From Herpetosiphon aurantiacus DSM 785 (lineage in GTDB: Bacteria; Chloroflexota; Chloroflexia; Chloroflexales; Herpetosiphonaceae), in NCBI GenBank assembly GCA_000018565.1, contig CP000875.1, positions 4,293,199 to 4,357,198 of the forward strand: DNA of 64,000 nt, given 5' to 3'. How positions within the stretch are numbered: position 1 is the first letter of the stretch; each line of letters opens with the position of its first letter. Shown here piece after piece: positions 35,347-44,885 of this stretch. Made by a program: the position numbers and the translations under genes. The notes below the pieces were generated by a model. It did no database searches and was not told where the DNA came from. It worked only from the letters and a program-made list of their open reading frames with translations.

Positions 35347-36710
35347 TGCTCTATGCTGATACGATCGCTGCGTTGGCTACCCCACCTGGCGTTGGTGGGG
35401 TTGGAATTATTCGGGTCAGCGGCCCTCAAAGCTTAGCTATCGCCCAAGCCTTGATCAAACCGCGCCGCAAAGGCGTTTGGCGCTCCTACCAAATGCGCTA
35501 TGGCCATGTGCTCGATGAGCATGGACAAATTGTCGATGAGGTGTTGGCGGTCTTTTTTAAGGGGCCACGCTCATTCACCGGCGAAGATATTTTGGAGATT
35601 CACTGCCACGGCGGCCCGCTGCCCTTGCGCCGAACCCTGACCTTGGCTCTAGCTCATGGCGCTCGCTTAGCCAACCCAGGCGAATTTAGCTTACGCGCTT
35701 TTGCCAATGGCCGCATCGATTTAGTCCAAGCTGAGGCAACTCTCGATGTGATCGAAGCCCAAACCAACTTGGGGCTTAGCTTGGCGCTCGATCAGCTGGG
35801 CGGCGGGCTTTCGCGTGATCTGCGCACATTGCGCGAGCAGCTGATGTATCCCTTGGCCTATGTCACAGCCCTCACCGATTTTCCCGAAGATGATGTGCCC
35901 AGCGAGGAATTACAACAGCCCTTGCAGCAAGCCCAAAGCCTGCTCAGCCAACTGCTAGCTGGGGCCGATCAAGGTGTGGTTGTGCGCGAAGGGGCACGCG
36001 CTGCCTTGGTTGGTCGGCCCAACGCTGGCAAATCGAGCTTGATGAATGCCCTGTTGCGCACCGAACGAGCCATCGTCACCGCCATTCCCGGCACAACCCG
36101 CGATACCTTGGAAGAAACCGCCAATCTGGGCGGAATTCCAGTGGTGCTGATTGATACTGCGGGGATTACTGAAACCGATGATGTAGTCGAACGAATTGGA
36201 GTCGAACGCTCACGCGCCGCTCTCAGCAAAGCCGATTTAGTGTTGCTGTTGATCGATGGTTCGCAGCCGTTAAGCCCAGAAGATTTGGCAATTGCCCAAT
36301 TAACTCATGAACGACCCACAATCGTGATTGCTACCAAAGCCGATTTAGGCCAACACGCTGATTTAACCGCGCTGACTCAAACTCACCCCAAGCTCCGTGG
36401 CAGCATCGCAATCTCATCGCAGGCTGGCACAGGCTTGGATTATTTAGGTACAATGGTAGCCGAACAGTTGCTTGGTGGTTTGCCGCTCAGTGATGCCCGC
36501 TTAGTCACCAATCCACGCCACCGCGAGGCTTTGCGCCGTGCCAATGCCGCCTTAGAACAAGCCATCCAAGGTTTGCGCGAAGGCCGCCCAGTTGATTTGA
36601 TTGCGATCGATTTGCATGAGGCGATCGCTAGTTTAGGCGAAATTACTGGCGAAACTGTCGAACATGATTTATTGAATATGATCTTTAGTCGCTTTTGTAT
36701 TGGCAAATAA
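35346..36710 (+). CDS. mnmE: tRNA modification GTPase MnmE
   Basis: MnmE with MnmG places the carboxymethylaminomethyl group on the wobble uridine of certain tRNAs. This 454-residue protein has the folate-binding N-terminal domain (DTIAALATPPGVGGVGIIRV), a helical domain, and the inserted G domain. The G domain shows G1 GRPNAGKSS near 222-230, G2 PGTTRDTLEE, G3 DTAG and G4 ATKAD. The invariant C-terminal FCIGK is present. The ATG at 35346 overlaps the preceding stop. mnmG is not in this window. Confidence 0.96.
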   Translation: MLYADTIAALATPPGVGGVGIIRVSGPQSLAIAQALIKPRRKGVWRSYQMRYGHVLDEHGQIVDEVLAVFFKGPRSFTGEDILEIHCHGGPLPLRRTLTLALAHGARLANPGEFSLRAFANGRIDLVQAEATLDVIEAQTNLGLSLALDQLGGGLSRDLRTLREQLMYPLAYVTALTDFPEDDVPSEELQQPLQQAQSLLSQLLAGADQGVVVREGARAALVGRPNAGKSSLMNALLRTERAIVTAIPGTTRDTLEETANLGGIPVVLIDTAGITETDDVVERIGVERSRAALSKADLVLLLIDGSQPLSPEDLAIAQLTHERPTIVIATKADLGQHADLTALTQTHPKLRGSIAISSQAGTGLDYLGTMVAEQLLGGLPLSDARLVTNPRHREALRRANAALEQAIQGLREGRPVDLIAIDLHEAIASLGEITGETVEHDLLNMIFSRFCIGK

Positions 36711-36732
36711 TCACGCCCACAAGGAGCCACCC

Positions 36733-37761
36733 GTGCCCGATTCAAAGCAGCTACCCGTCGAACGTGCCAAATTGTATGCACGAATTATGCTCGGCATTAC
36801 CGCCTTGTTTTTGCCAATTTCAATTTTTGATTGGGCCAATGTTCAATCACAAATTAATTTCTATGTGGCGATTGTCCATGGATTATTAATTGTTGGCTAT
36901 ATGTTCCTACTCAAGCCAAACAATTTATATCCATTAACGTTCGTATTGCATTTTGCTAGTTCGATTACTGTAGCCGTGGTCAATCATAATATTGGTGGTT
37001 TTGTATCGTATAATTTTGCGATTATTTGTATTGAGTTAATGGGCACAGGTTTCATTTTGGGGCGGGCACGCTGGATTATTGCTGCAACAGCAATGAGTAT
37101 TATCATTCATTTGATTGCAATTATCAATGAAATTACGCTTTTTTGGAGCTTTAGCGATCCCAATTCGCTGATCATGATGAGTGTCAGTGATAATTATAAA
37201 TATCTTGCCATCGTTTCACAAACAATTTTATTACTTGGTACCGGCGCAATTATCACTATTTTGACCCACGTCATTAATCAACGTGAATATGAATTAGAAC
37301 AATCGCGCCAAGCAATGCAGCAACGCTCCGACGAACTAGCCGCCTTGGCGATTCGGCTGGAAACCTCGAATCAACAATTAGTTTCAACCGAAACAACACT
37401 GCGCCAAACGGTTGATGCCTTGACTGTGGCGGCCTTGCCCGTCGGCGATGATGTGGTGGTGCTGCCGTTAATCGGAGGCTTCGATACCCAACGCGCCAAA
37501 GCGGTGGAAGATTCCTTGCTAAGCTATATTCACGAACAACGGGCAAATACCTTAATTCTCGATTTAACCAGCGTTCTGGTAGCATCCGATAGCTTGCTGA
37601 CCATGCTTGAACGAATTATCCAAGGGGCAAAATTATTAGGCACGCGGGTGATTTTGGCTGGATTACAACCCGAAGTAGCTCCAATGATGGTACAGTTAAA
37701 GCTCAACCGCCAAACCGTGCTGTCAGCACCGACCTTGGCGGCAGCCTTAGAACTTCGCTAA
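36733..37761 (+). CDS. Membrane protein with C-terminal STAS domain
   Basis: A 342-residue protein with about six membrane helices in residues 15-185, a coiled-coil linker (190-240, with REYELEQSRQAMQQRSDEL), and a STAS domain (about 245-340, VVVLPLIGGFDTQRAKAVED and LILDLTSVLVASDS). The STAS part resembles RsbR-type antagonists of stress signalling modules, with Ser or Thr residues in DLTSV that could be phosphorylated. The start is a GTG at 36733 with AGGAG six bases upstream. No kinase of the RsbT type lies next to it. The membrane part is of unknown specificity. Confidence 0.8.
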   Translation: MPDSKQLPVERAKLYARIMLGITALFLPISIFDWANVQSQINFYVAIVHGLLIVGYMFLLKPNNLYPLTFVLHFASSITVAVVNHNIGGFVSYNFAIICIELMGTGFILGRARWIIAATAMSIIIHLIAIINEITLFWSFSDPNSLIMMSVSDNYKYLAIVSQTILLLGTGAIITILTHVINQREYELEQSRQAMQQRSDELAALAIRLETSNQQLVSTETTLRQTVDALTVAALPVGDDVVVLPLIGGFDTQRAKAVEDSLLSYIHEQRANTLILDLTSVLVASDSLLTMLERIIQGAKLLGTRVILAGLQPEVAPMMVQLKLNRQTVLSAPTLAAALELR

Positions 37762-37774
37762 ATAAGGGGGATAT

Positions 37775-38053
37775 GTGGAAACAACGCGGGCTCATGTGAT
37801 TGTCACTGGAACGGTTCAGGGAGTCAATTTTCGCGCGACCTGCCGCGATCAAGCGCGTTTGGCCAAAATTGGTGGCTGGGTTAAGAATTTGCCCGATGGC
37901 AGCGTCGAAGCGATTTTCGAGGGCAGCCAAGCTGGCGTGCAGCGCATGATCAGCTGGTGTTATAGCGGCCCGATTCATGCCAAAGTGCAACATGTTGAGG
38001 TCACTTGGCAAGAGCCAACCCACCGTGAGCCAACCTTTGATATTGCGTGGTAA
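37775..38053 (+). CDS. acyP: Acylphosphatase
   Basis: A 92-residue enzyme that hydrolyses acyl phosphates. The active-site Arg20 lies in GTVQGVNFRA and Asn38 in GGWVKNLPDGSVEAIFEG. The usual C-terminal RxxF-type end reads REPTFDIAW. The start is a GTG at 37775 with AAGGGGG four bases upstream. It begins 13 bases after the STAS gene and six bases before the DJ-1/PfpI gene, so it probably shares their transcript. Confidence 0.95.
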   Translation: METTRAHVIVTGTVQGVNFRATCRDQARLAKIGGWVKNLPDGSVEAIFEGSQAGVQRMISWCYSGPIHAKVQHVEVTWQEPTHREPTFDIAW

Positions 38054-38059
38054 TTAATT

Positions 38060-38626
38060 ATGAGCATTAAATCAATTGGTATCCTGATTTTCAACGATGC
38101 CGAGGAACTGGATTTTATCGGGCCACTCGAAGTCTTTGGCATGGCGAGCAATTGGGTTGATCTGACGATTAACACCGTTGCCGAGCAAACCCAAACAGTC
38201 AAAGCTCGTTATGGCCTGAAAATTCAGCCCGATTATAGTTTTGCCGATGCCCCAGCATTTGATGTGGTTTTAGTGCCAGGTGGGATTGGCGCACGCACTC
38301 ATGCTCGCCACAACAGCCTGATTCTCGATTATTTGCGCCAGCAACAGCAGCGTGGCTGGGTTGTTTCGGTGTGCACAGGAGCGTTGGTACTCTCAGCGGC
38401 GGGCTTGCTCGATGGCAAACAGGCCACCACCCACTACACCGCACTGGATCTGTTGGCCGAAAATAGCCAGATTACGGTCGAACGCCAACAACGCTATACC
38501 ATCACGCCACCAATCGCCACCTCGGCAGGGGTTTCGGCAGGCATCGATTTGGCGCTAGCCTTATTGGAAACATGGTTTAGCCCCGAACTACGCGCCCAAG
38601 TCGCCGAACGGATCGAATGGCGCTAA
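38060..38626 (+). CDS. DJ-1/PfpI family protein
   Basis: A 188-residue class I glutamine amidotransferase-like protein. The nucleophile is C105 in VVSVCTGALVL, with an acidic partner E24 in DFIGPLEVF and GG in LVPGGIGAR. This version resembles the isonitrile hydratase/transcriptional-regulator branch rather than the PfpI proteases. The substrate is unknown. It is tightly linked to the acylphosphatase gene. Confidence 0.88.
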   Translation: MSIKSIGILIFNDAEELDFIGPLEVFGMASNWVDLTINTVAEQTQTVKARYGLKIQPDYSFADAPAFDVVLVPGGIGARTHARHNSLILDYLRQQQQRGWVVSVCTGALVLSAAGLLDGKQATTHYTALDLLAENSQITVERQQRYTITPPIATSAGVSAGIDLALALLETWFSPELRAQVAERIEWR

Positions 38627-38658
38627 CATCGCTCCAGCTTGGCTAGTTGAGAAACTTT

Positions 38659-40353
38659 ATGTCAAATACTCATCAGCGGCGCATTCAATGGCTGTATTGG
38701 ATTTTGGCCTTGCCTGCGCTAGCTTTTTTTGTGCTCTTTTTTGGTGTGCCACTCTGGGCAATTATGCAACGCGCGTTTGCCGAAAAAGGCCTTGGCGCGG
38801 CCATTCAAATGGTATTCAGTAATCGCAGCCTGTTACAAGTTGTGGCTTGGAGTGCTTGGCAAGCAACGCTTTCAACAATGTTGACCTTGCTTTTGGGCGT
38901 GCCAACCGCCTATATTTTGGCTCATTATCGATTTCCGGGGCGAGCATTGCTGCGCTCACTGATTGCCGTGCCGTTTGTGCTGCCAACCGTTGTGGTTGCT
39001 TTGGCCTTTCGAGCACTATTGGGCGAGCGTGGCTTAATCAATCGCTGGCTCGTGGCTTGGTTGGAGTTGGCGCAGCCGCCGTTGGAGCTTGAGCAAAGCC
39101 TTGGCATGATTTTAATCGCCCATGTTTTTTTCAATTTGACGGTGGTGGTGCGTTTGCTAACAGCCTATTGGAGCAATCACGATCCACGTTTAGAGGCTTC
39201 GGCTCAGGTTTTAGGTGCGCCACGCTGGCGAGTTTGGCTCGAAGTGACCTTACCATTGGCAATGCCCGCCTTGTTGGCAGCAGCATTATTGGTGTTTACC
39301 TTCACGTTTTCAGCCTTCGGCACAGTGCTGTTATTGGGTAGCAGCCAGCAACGCACAATCGAAGTCGAAATTTATGATCAAGCGATTCATCAATTTAACT
39401 TGCCGATCGCAGCAACCCTCTCGCTCTTGCAAATTCTCACCAGTTTGGGCTTGACCTTGGCTTATACGCGGCTGGTTCGGCGTAGCAGCGTGCCTCAAGA
39501 AGCCCAAGCATTGTCCTTACGTCGCGCTCGCACGTGGCCAAGTCGCGTGGCAATTGGCGGGGTTATGCTACTTGCTAGCAGTTTAATCGTGCTGCCGCTG
39601 GCAAGTTTGGTGCTAGGAGCCTTGCGGATCGAAGGTCAGTGGAGCCTTGAGTATTTTCGCATGCTGGGGATCAATCAGCGTGGCAGTTACGCCTATGTGC
39701 CGCCAACCCAAGCCATGCTCAACTCATTGCGCTATGCGGGCATTACCACGATCTTGGCTTTAGTTTTTGGTTTGCCCTGCGCCTATCTATTGGCCCAACC
39801 CCAAGGCCGATTAACCCGCCTGCTCGATGGCGTGTTGATGCTGCCCTTAGGCACCTCGGCGGTAACAGTCGGCTTGGGCTATATTATCGCCTTTCGCTCA
39901 TATGAATTTTGGGGCTGGGAAACGCCTGATTTGCGGCGTTGGTCGGGCTTGTTGCCGCTAGCTCACACCCTATTAGCCTTGCCGTTTGTGATTCGCACCA
40001 TGGTGCCAGCCTTGCGCCGTTTGAACCCACAATTGCGCGAAGCTGCGCGGATGTTGGGTGCAAAACCATGGCAGGCTTGGCGTGAAGTTGATTTAGGCTT
40101 GCTGTTGCCAAGCATCATGGCCGCAGGCTTATTTGCCTTCACTGTATCGTTGGGCGATTTTGGAGCAGCACTGGTGGTAAGCGTAACCAGCCCAGCCACC
40201 GCCACCATGCCAGTCGTGATCTTTCGCTTTTTAGGCCAACCAGGAGCCAGCAACTATGGCCAAGCCTTAGCGATGAGCAGCCTTTTGATGGGTGTGACCT
40301 TCATAAGTTTTCTGCTTTTAGAGCGATTTCGCGACCAAACCAGCGAATGGTGA
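38659..40353 (+). CDS. Two-domain ABC permease (iron or thiamine type)
   Basis: A 564-residue permease with about twelve helices in two homologous halves. Each half has an EAA loop facing the ATPase: EASAQVLGAPRWRVWLEVTLP near 185 and EAARMLGAKPWQAWREVDL near 465. The fused layout is that of Fe(III) or thiamine/polyamine-like importers (FbpB/ThiP). No binding protein or ATPase gene is next to it, so its partners must lie elsewhere. The ATG at 38659 was preferred over an upstream TTG; only a weak GAGAAA precedes it. Confidence 0.9.
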   Translation: MSNTHQRRIQWLYWILALPALAFFVLFFGVPLWAIMQRAFAEKGLGAAIQMVFSNRSLLQVVAWSAWQATLSTMLTLLLGVPTAYILAHYRFPGRALLRSLIAVPFVLPTVVVALAFRALLGERGLINRWLVAWLELAQPPLELEQSLGMILIAHVFFNLTVVVRLLTAYWSNHDPRLEASAQVLGAPRWRVWLEVTLPLAMPALLAAALLVFTFTFSAFGTVLLLGSSQQRTIEVEIYDQAIHQFNLPIAATLSLLQILTSLGLTLAYTRLVRRSSVPQEAQALSLRRARTWPSRVAIGGVMLLASSLIVLPLASLVLGALRIEGQWSLEYFRMLGINQRGSYAYVPPTQAMLNSLRYAGITTILALVFGLPCAYLLAQPQGRLTRLLDGVLMLPLGTSAVTVGLGYIIAFRSYEFWGWETPDLRRWSGLLPLAHTLLALPFVIRTMVPALRRLNPQLREAARMLGAKPWQAWREVDLGLLLPSIMAAGLFAFTVSLGDFGAALVVSVTSPATATMPVVIFRFLGQPGASNYGQALAMSSLLMGVTFISFLLLERFRDQTSEW

Positions 40354-40414
40354 TCGCTAGACAGCATAGAGTATAATAGCAATGGAATCAGTTGGCTTGG
40401 CTAAGGAAGTTTGC

Positions 40415-42790
40415 ATGAAACGCGGGTCGGTACGCCGTACAATGATCACAATTGCAGCGATCATTTTGAGCTTAATGACCGGATTAAATATCATCGGGGT
40501 TGTTGAGCGTAGCATGCTCAATAATGATATTGAATATGTGATCGATTTAGAAGATGCCGAACGTTTAGCTCGCGAAATTAGCCTCTACACTCAATATCAA
40601 GCCCATGCGCTCGATGCCTATGCCTTAGGTGAAATCGAGGAGCGTGAACACTATACCCGTTATCGCCAAGCCTTCGATGACAAACGCCTAGAGCTTGAAC
40701 AATTCTTCAAGAACATGCAGCCGAACCCAGAAACCAAAACAGCCTTTGAGAATGTACAAAAACTTAGCGCCGACTATGAAGATGCCGGAGTTGCCTACCT
40801 CGCCCAAATCGACCTACGCATCCAAGAATCAGCGCCAACCCGCTCAACCGCAGAACTGGCTGCTTGGAAAATCCTCGACGAACAGGCCGATCAACTCGAC
40901 GAGGCCACCCAAGTGCTCTCTGATATCATTGATGATCAATCTGAAGCACTTGAAGCAACAATTACCAAGCAAAATGGCCGCATGATTGTGGCACTGACTG
41001 GGCGCAGTTTGGCGATACTAGTATTGCTAAGTCTGTTCGTCTACTATCTGCTGGGGAGGGTCGGCAATCAATTCAAGTTGGTACGCGACGGAGCGCAACG
41101 CTTTGCCGATGGCGATTTTACCACTGATATTCCAATTCGCCGCTATGATGAAGTAGGCCGCCTCGCTGCGATGTTCAATACCATGGCCCAAACGATTCGT
41201 GGCCAAATCGAGCGACTTGAGCAAGCCAAAGATCATGCCCAACGCTTGCAATTTGTGGCCGAAGAAGCCAATCGCGCCAAAAGTAATTTCTTGGCCAATA
41301 TGAGCCACGAATTGCGCACCCCACTCAATGCGATCATCGGCTATAGCGAAATTCTCCAAGAAGAATGTGAAGACCTCGGCCAAACCGCAATGATCGAAGA
41401 TCTCGATCGGATTCGCCTCTCAGGGCGGCATCTGCTGACCTTGATCAACGATATTTTGGATTTGGCCAAGATTGAATCGGGCAAGGTTGAAATTTTGCCT
41501 GAGGAAATTTCGCTGCCCCAACTGCTGCACGATGTGCGCTCAACCGTCGATCCGATGATCATCAAAAATGAAAATCGCTTGGTGATCGAATCAGCAGCTG
41601 GCTTGCTGACGATGATTAGCGACGAGACCCGTTTACGCCAGATTTTGGTCAATTTGCTGAGCAACGCAGCGAAATTCACCGAACATGGCCGCATTACCTT
41701 GCGCGTCCAACCAAGCGAAGAAGAGGGCTGGATTGATTTCAGCGTGCATGATAATGGCATTGGCATGAGCAACGCCCAATTATCACGCTTGTTTCAGCCA
41801 TTTACCCAAGCCGATGCCTCGACCACCCGCAAATATGGCGGCACTGGGCTGGGTTTGGCCTTAAGTCGGCGCTTGGCTCAATTGCTCGGCGGCGATATTC
41901 GGGTACAAAGTGAATTAGGCGTTGGCTCAACCTTCAGCGTGCACCTACCGCAATCAGTCATCGATATGGCTCCAGTTTCGTTACTTGATGAAGCGCCAGT
42001 TATTATCAGCGATGCCAACAACAACCAACCCAAAGTGCTGATTATCGACGATGATCGCAATGTCCATCATCTGCTTTCGCGCACGCTCAAGCGCGAGGGC
42101 TGGAGCGTCCTTAGCGCATTTGATGGCGAAAATGGCTTAGCAATGGTGCGCAATCATCATCCAACGGCAATTTTGCTCGATGTGTTGTTGCCAGGCCATG
42201 TCAATGGTTGGGAGATTTTGGCCGAAATCAAGGCCGACCCCAAAATTGCCACAATTCCGGTAATTATGCATACGATTGTGGCCGAGCCAAACCAAGGGGT
42301 TTCGTTTGGGGTGTACGATTATTTGATTAAGCCCGTTGATCGCGGCCAATTGCTGCGCACGCTACGGAGTTGTATCGACCCGCAAAATGCCAAAACCCAA
42401 TTGGTTTTGGTGGTCGATGACGATCATGATAGTCGGGCGATGCTGCGACGCATGCTCGAAGGCGCTGGCTGGAAAGTCTATGAGGCTGCCAACGGGCGCG
42501 AAGCCTTGGGCGCATTGCATAGCCGCCCATTTGGCGCGATGATTCTCGATCTAATGATGCCCGAAATGGATGGCTTCGAAACGATCGCTGCCTTACAAGA
42601 GCTTGAGCAATTCCGCGATTTGCCGATTATTGTGGTTTCGGCCAAAGAACTCACTGAAGAAGAGCGGCAACAGCTTGAAGAGACCGTTGAACGGGTGGTC
42701 AGTAAGGGGAATGTGCGGCGTGAAGAGATTTTGGCGTTGGTGCGCGAGCAAGTTCGGCGGCGCGTTGAGCAACCGCCTACAACCACGTAA
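40415..42790 (+). CDS. Hybrid sensor histidine kinase with two receiver domains
   Basis: A 791-residue kinase. There are two membrane helices (about 9-30 and 190-210) around a helical extracytoplasmic sensor, then a HAMP domain and HisKA with the phosphorylated H298 in NMSHELRTPLNAI. HATPase_c follows with DNGIGMS and GGTGLGLALSRRL. Two receiver domains carry D589 (ILLDVLLPG) and D712 (ILDLMMPEMDG). Such a chain may relay phosphate or take input from two sources. No separate output regulator is adjacent. AGGAAG precedes the ATG at 40415. The SanA-like gene overlaps its end in another frame. Confidence 0.93.
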   Translation: MKRGSVRRTMITIAAIILSLMTGLNIIGVVERSMLNNDIEYVIDLEDAERLAREISLYTQYQAHALDAYALGEIEEREHYTRYRQAFDDKRLELEQFFKNMQPNPETKTAFENVQKLSADYEDAGVAYLAQIDLRIQESAPTRSTAELAAWKILDEQADQLDEATQVLSDIIDDQSEALEATITKQNGRMIVALTGRSLAILVLLSLFVYYLLGRVGNQFKLVRDGAQRFADGDFTTDIPIRRYDEVGRLAAMFNTMAQTIRGQIERLEQAKDHAQRLQFVAEEANRAKSNFLANMSHELRTPLNAIIGYSEILQEECEDLGQTAMIEDLDRIRLSGRHLLTLINDILDLAKIESGKVEILPEEISLPQLLHDVRSTVDPMIIKNENRLVIESAAGLLTMISDETRLRQILVNLLSNAAKFTEHGRITLRVQPSEEEGWIDFSVHDNGIGMSNAQLSRLFQPFTQADASTTRKYGGTGLGLALSRRLAQLLGGDIRVQSELGVGSTFSVHLPQSVIDMAPVSLLDEAPVIISDANNNQPKVLIIDDDRNVHHLLSRTLKREGWSVLSAFDGENGLAMVRNHHPTAILLDVLLPGHVNGWEILAEIKADPKIATIPVIMHTIVAEPNQGVSFGVYDYLIKPVDRGQLLRTLRSCIDPQNAKTQLVLVVDDDHDSRAMLRRMLEGAGWKVYEAANGREALGALHSRPFGAMILDLMMPEMDGFETIAALQELEQFRDLPIIVVSAKELTEEERQQLEETVERVVSKGNVRREEILALVREQVRRRVEQPPTTT

Positions 42791-43466
42791 ATTGCTTAAG
42801 CTGGGCTTACGCTTGGCATTGCTGGCAATTTTAGGTCTGTTGCTGGTCAATGGTTGGGTGCGCTGGGCAACCGCCGATTATCGTTTTGCTGATGTGGCCA
42901 GCATTCCAAGCCAACCAGTTGCAATCGTGTTTGGGGCTGGTATTCGCTACAATCAACCAAGCGCCGCCCTGCGTGAGCGGCTAGATGGCGCAATTCAGCT
43001 CTATCAAGCAGGCCGCGTCCAGCATTTGCTCATGAGCGGCGATAATAGCCAAACCAACTACGATGAAGTAAGCGTGATGCGTGATTATGCGATCGCCCAC
43101 GGCATACCAGCCAGCGCCATCACCCGTGATTATGCTGGCTTCAGCACCTACGAAACTTGTTACCGCGCCAAAGCCATTTTCGGCGTAAATCAAGCAATTC
43201 TCGTCACTCAAGATTACCATCTCCCTCGAGCAATTTATACGTGTCGTGAATTGGGCGTGGCCGCGATTGGCCTGAGCATCCCCGATTGGAATTTCAAGCC
43301 CGAGCAAAGCACAACCTATTATCCGCCAGCAACCCAAATTCGCTACACCACCCGCGAATGGCTGGCCCGTTGCAAAGCCCTGTTTGAGGTTCACATCAGC
43401 CAGCCGCAACCAACCTTTTTAGGGCCAGCTGTCGGCTTAGGCGAAATCGCCAGCACCCAAAAGTGA
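42720..43466 (+). CDS. SanA/YdcF-like DUF218 membrane protein
   Basis: A protein of about 248 residues with one membrane helix and an extracytoplasmic DUF218 domain: AIVFGAGIRYNQPSAALRER, LDGAIQLYQAGRVQHLLMSG, then AILVTQDYHLPRA. SanA in Escherichia coli affects envelope permeability; the biochemical role is open. The start is uncertain. GTG at 42720 has AAGGGGA nine bases upstream and overlaps the kinase gene by 71 bases; a TTG at 42792 would avoid the overlap but has no clear ribosome site. The 3' side meets a family A repeat. Confidence 0.82.
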   Translation: MKRFWRWCASKFGGALSNRLQPRKLLKLGLRLALLAILGLLLVNGWVRWATADYRFADVASIPSQPVAIVFGAGIRYNQPSAALRERLDGAIQLYQAGRVQHLLMSGDNSQTNYDEVSVMRDYAIAHGIPASAITRDYAGFSTYETCYRAKAIFGVNQAILVTQDYHLPRAIYTCRELGVAAIGLSIPDWNFKPEQSTTYYPPATQIRYTTREWLARCKALFEVHISQPQPTFLGPAVGLGEIASTQK

Positions 43467-43473
43467 TTATTAG

Positions 43474-43578
43474 GATGCCCTCACCCCAACCCCTCTCCCA
43501 CTGCGGCGAGCGAGGGGCATTCCCTCTTTGATGATTGAGCTAGTTCCCCTCGCCTCGCTAGGCAGCAGATGAGGGGTA
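43474..43578. repeat. Dispersed long palindrome, family A copy 3
   Basis: GATGCCCTCACCCCAACCCC at the left and the GCCTCGCTAGGCAGCAGATG end on the right match other copies, with the inner GGCGAGCGAGGGG and TTCCCCTCGCCTCG pairing. The right arm has diverged more than in other copies. Confidence 0.85.
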
Positions 43579-43686
43579 TTAATCAATGTCAATCCATCTA
43601 GGTACTATAGCTTTTATCTGCCCTATACACCTAACCTTAAGTAGCATCAAAATCTTCTATACGCTTGCTATTATATTACCAAGTTA

Positions 43687-43716
43687 TTGACATTCAATTA
43701 CAGTTTTTGATATATT
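43687..43716 (+). promoter_or_regulatory. Sigma70-type promoter of the WXG100-calpain operon
   Basis: TTGACA at 43687-43692 and TATATT at 43711-43716, spaced 18 bases, lie about 80 bases upstream of the ATG. Confidence 0.7.
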
Positions 43717-43797
43717 CAAGATAATTAATTGAGAGCTGCCATTCGTAGCTATTGAGCCACTTCAATCGTGATCTTTTCCAGCTAGTGAAGGAGTTAT

Positions 43798-44880
43798 ATG
43801 CCAGCACCAATTGTCTTGATTGATTATGAACAAATAGACCAACAGAGTCAGCGCTTCCAACGCCAAGCCGAAATTGTCAGCCAACTCCATCAACAACTCA
43901 ATCAAACCTATCAACAATTACAAGTCGATTGGCATGGAACGGCAGCCAAAGCCTTTTTCGATGAAATGCAAACGACGATTTTTCCAAGCTTAAGCCGATT
44001 AAAAGAGGGATTAATCACTGCTCAACAGGTCACATTAAACGTTAATTCGATTTTGCGTGAGGCTGAAACTGAGGCCGCTAGCCTGTTCAAGGGAGCTTTT
44101 GACGGAATTAGTCTGCCAGTAATTGGCACATATCGAAATCCTTCGGCGAATATCCCTACCCTGACAAACCTTGAATATCGTAGACTGGAGCACCCAGTCT
44201 TTGCCCAAGGAGCTGGGGATAGCAATGCAATTGCGATGGATGATGTCAAACAAGGTTTATTAGGTGATTGTTATTTAATGGCAGGCTTAGCAGCGATTGC
44301 CAAAACCAATCCAGATGTGATTCGCAAGGCTATTCGTGATAATGGCGATGGAACCTATACAGTGACCTTCCATCCTGAAGCCGAGAGTGGGATCAAAAAA
44401 ATTTTTGGTATGCGTTCTACGGTTGAAGTCACTGTAACCAATGAATTTCCTCATACGAAAGGAGCTATTGATCCGGCATTTGCAAAATTAAGCAATGACT
44501 CAGAAATGTGGCCAATGTTAATTGAAAAGGCTTATGCTAAATATAAGGGAGGCTATGCGAATATTGAACTTGGTAATGCTGGTGAGTTTATTGAGCTGCT
44601 TACTGGTAATGATTCAGTCCATACAAATGTTGCCGATGTTGATTTTGCCACATTGAAACGTCAGGTAGACCAAGGCGATGCTGTTACGACTGGGACACCT
44701 GATAAATTAAATAATCCCCCTCAATTTGTTTCTGAAGATCATGCGTATGTGGTACAGCACGTTGACCTGAATAATAAAACTGTGACATTATATAATCCTT
44801 GGGGCACAGAGCATCCCACAATTTCTTTTGATGAATTTAAAGCGAATTATGAGCAAGTAGCGGTTAATGAAAAGGATTAA
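43798..44880 (+). CDS. WXG100-calpain fusion protease
   Basis: A 360-residue protein with an N-terminal WXG100-like helical hairpin (1-100; WHG at 45-47, flanked by Gln-rich helices). It is followed by a papain-fold calpain (C2) protease domain: Q152 and C158 in KQGLLGDCYLMAGLAA, H315 in EDHAYVVQHV and N333 in LYNPWGTE, a complete set. No signal peptide is present; WXG100 domains usually direct export through an ESX/type VII-like system. It may therefore be a secreted effector, for attack on other cells or for handling prey. AAGGAG lies in the leader before the ATG. The next gene, a lipoprotein, starts five bases after the stop. Confidence 0.88.
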   Translation: MPAPIVLIDYEQIDQQSQRFQRQAEIVSQLHQQLNQTYQQLQVDWHGTAAKAFFDEMQTTIFPSLSRLKEGLITAQQVTLNVNSILREAETEAASLFKGAFDGISLPVIGTYRNPSANIPTLTNLEYRRLEHPVFAQGAGDSNAIAMDDVKQGLLGDCYLMAGLAAIAKTNPDVIRKAIRDNGDGTYTVTFHPEAESGIKKIFGMRSTVEVTVTNEFPHTKGAIDPAFAKLSNDSEMWPMLIEKAYAKYKGGYANIELGNAGEFIELLTGNDSVHTNVADVDFATLKRQVDQGDAVTTGTPDKLNNPPQFVSEDHAYVVQHVDLNNKTVTLYNPWGTEHPTISFDEFKANYEQVAVNEKD

Positions 44881-44885
44881 AGCCT

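Larger units (their letters stand above)
43467..43797. other. Intergenic region upstream of the WXG100-calpain gene
   Basis: The first third holds family A repeat copy 3. The rest is AT-rich and carries a strong sigma70-type promoter at 43687-43716, leaving an untranslated leader of about 75 bases before the WXG100-calpain gene. Confidence 0.7.
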
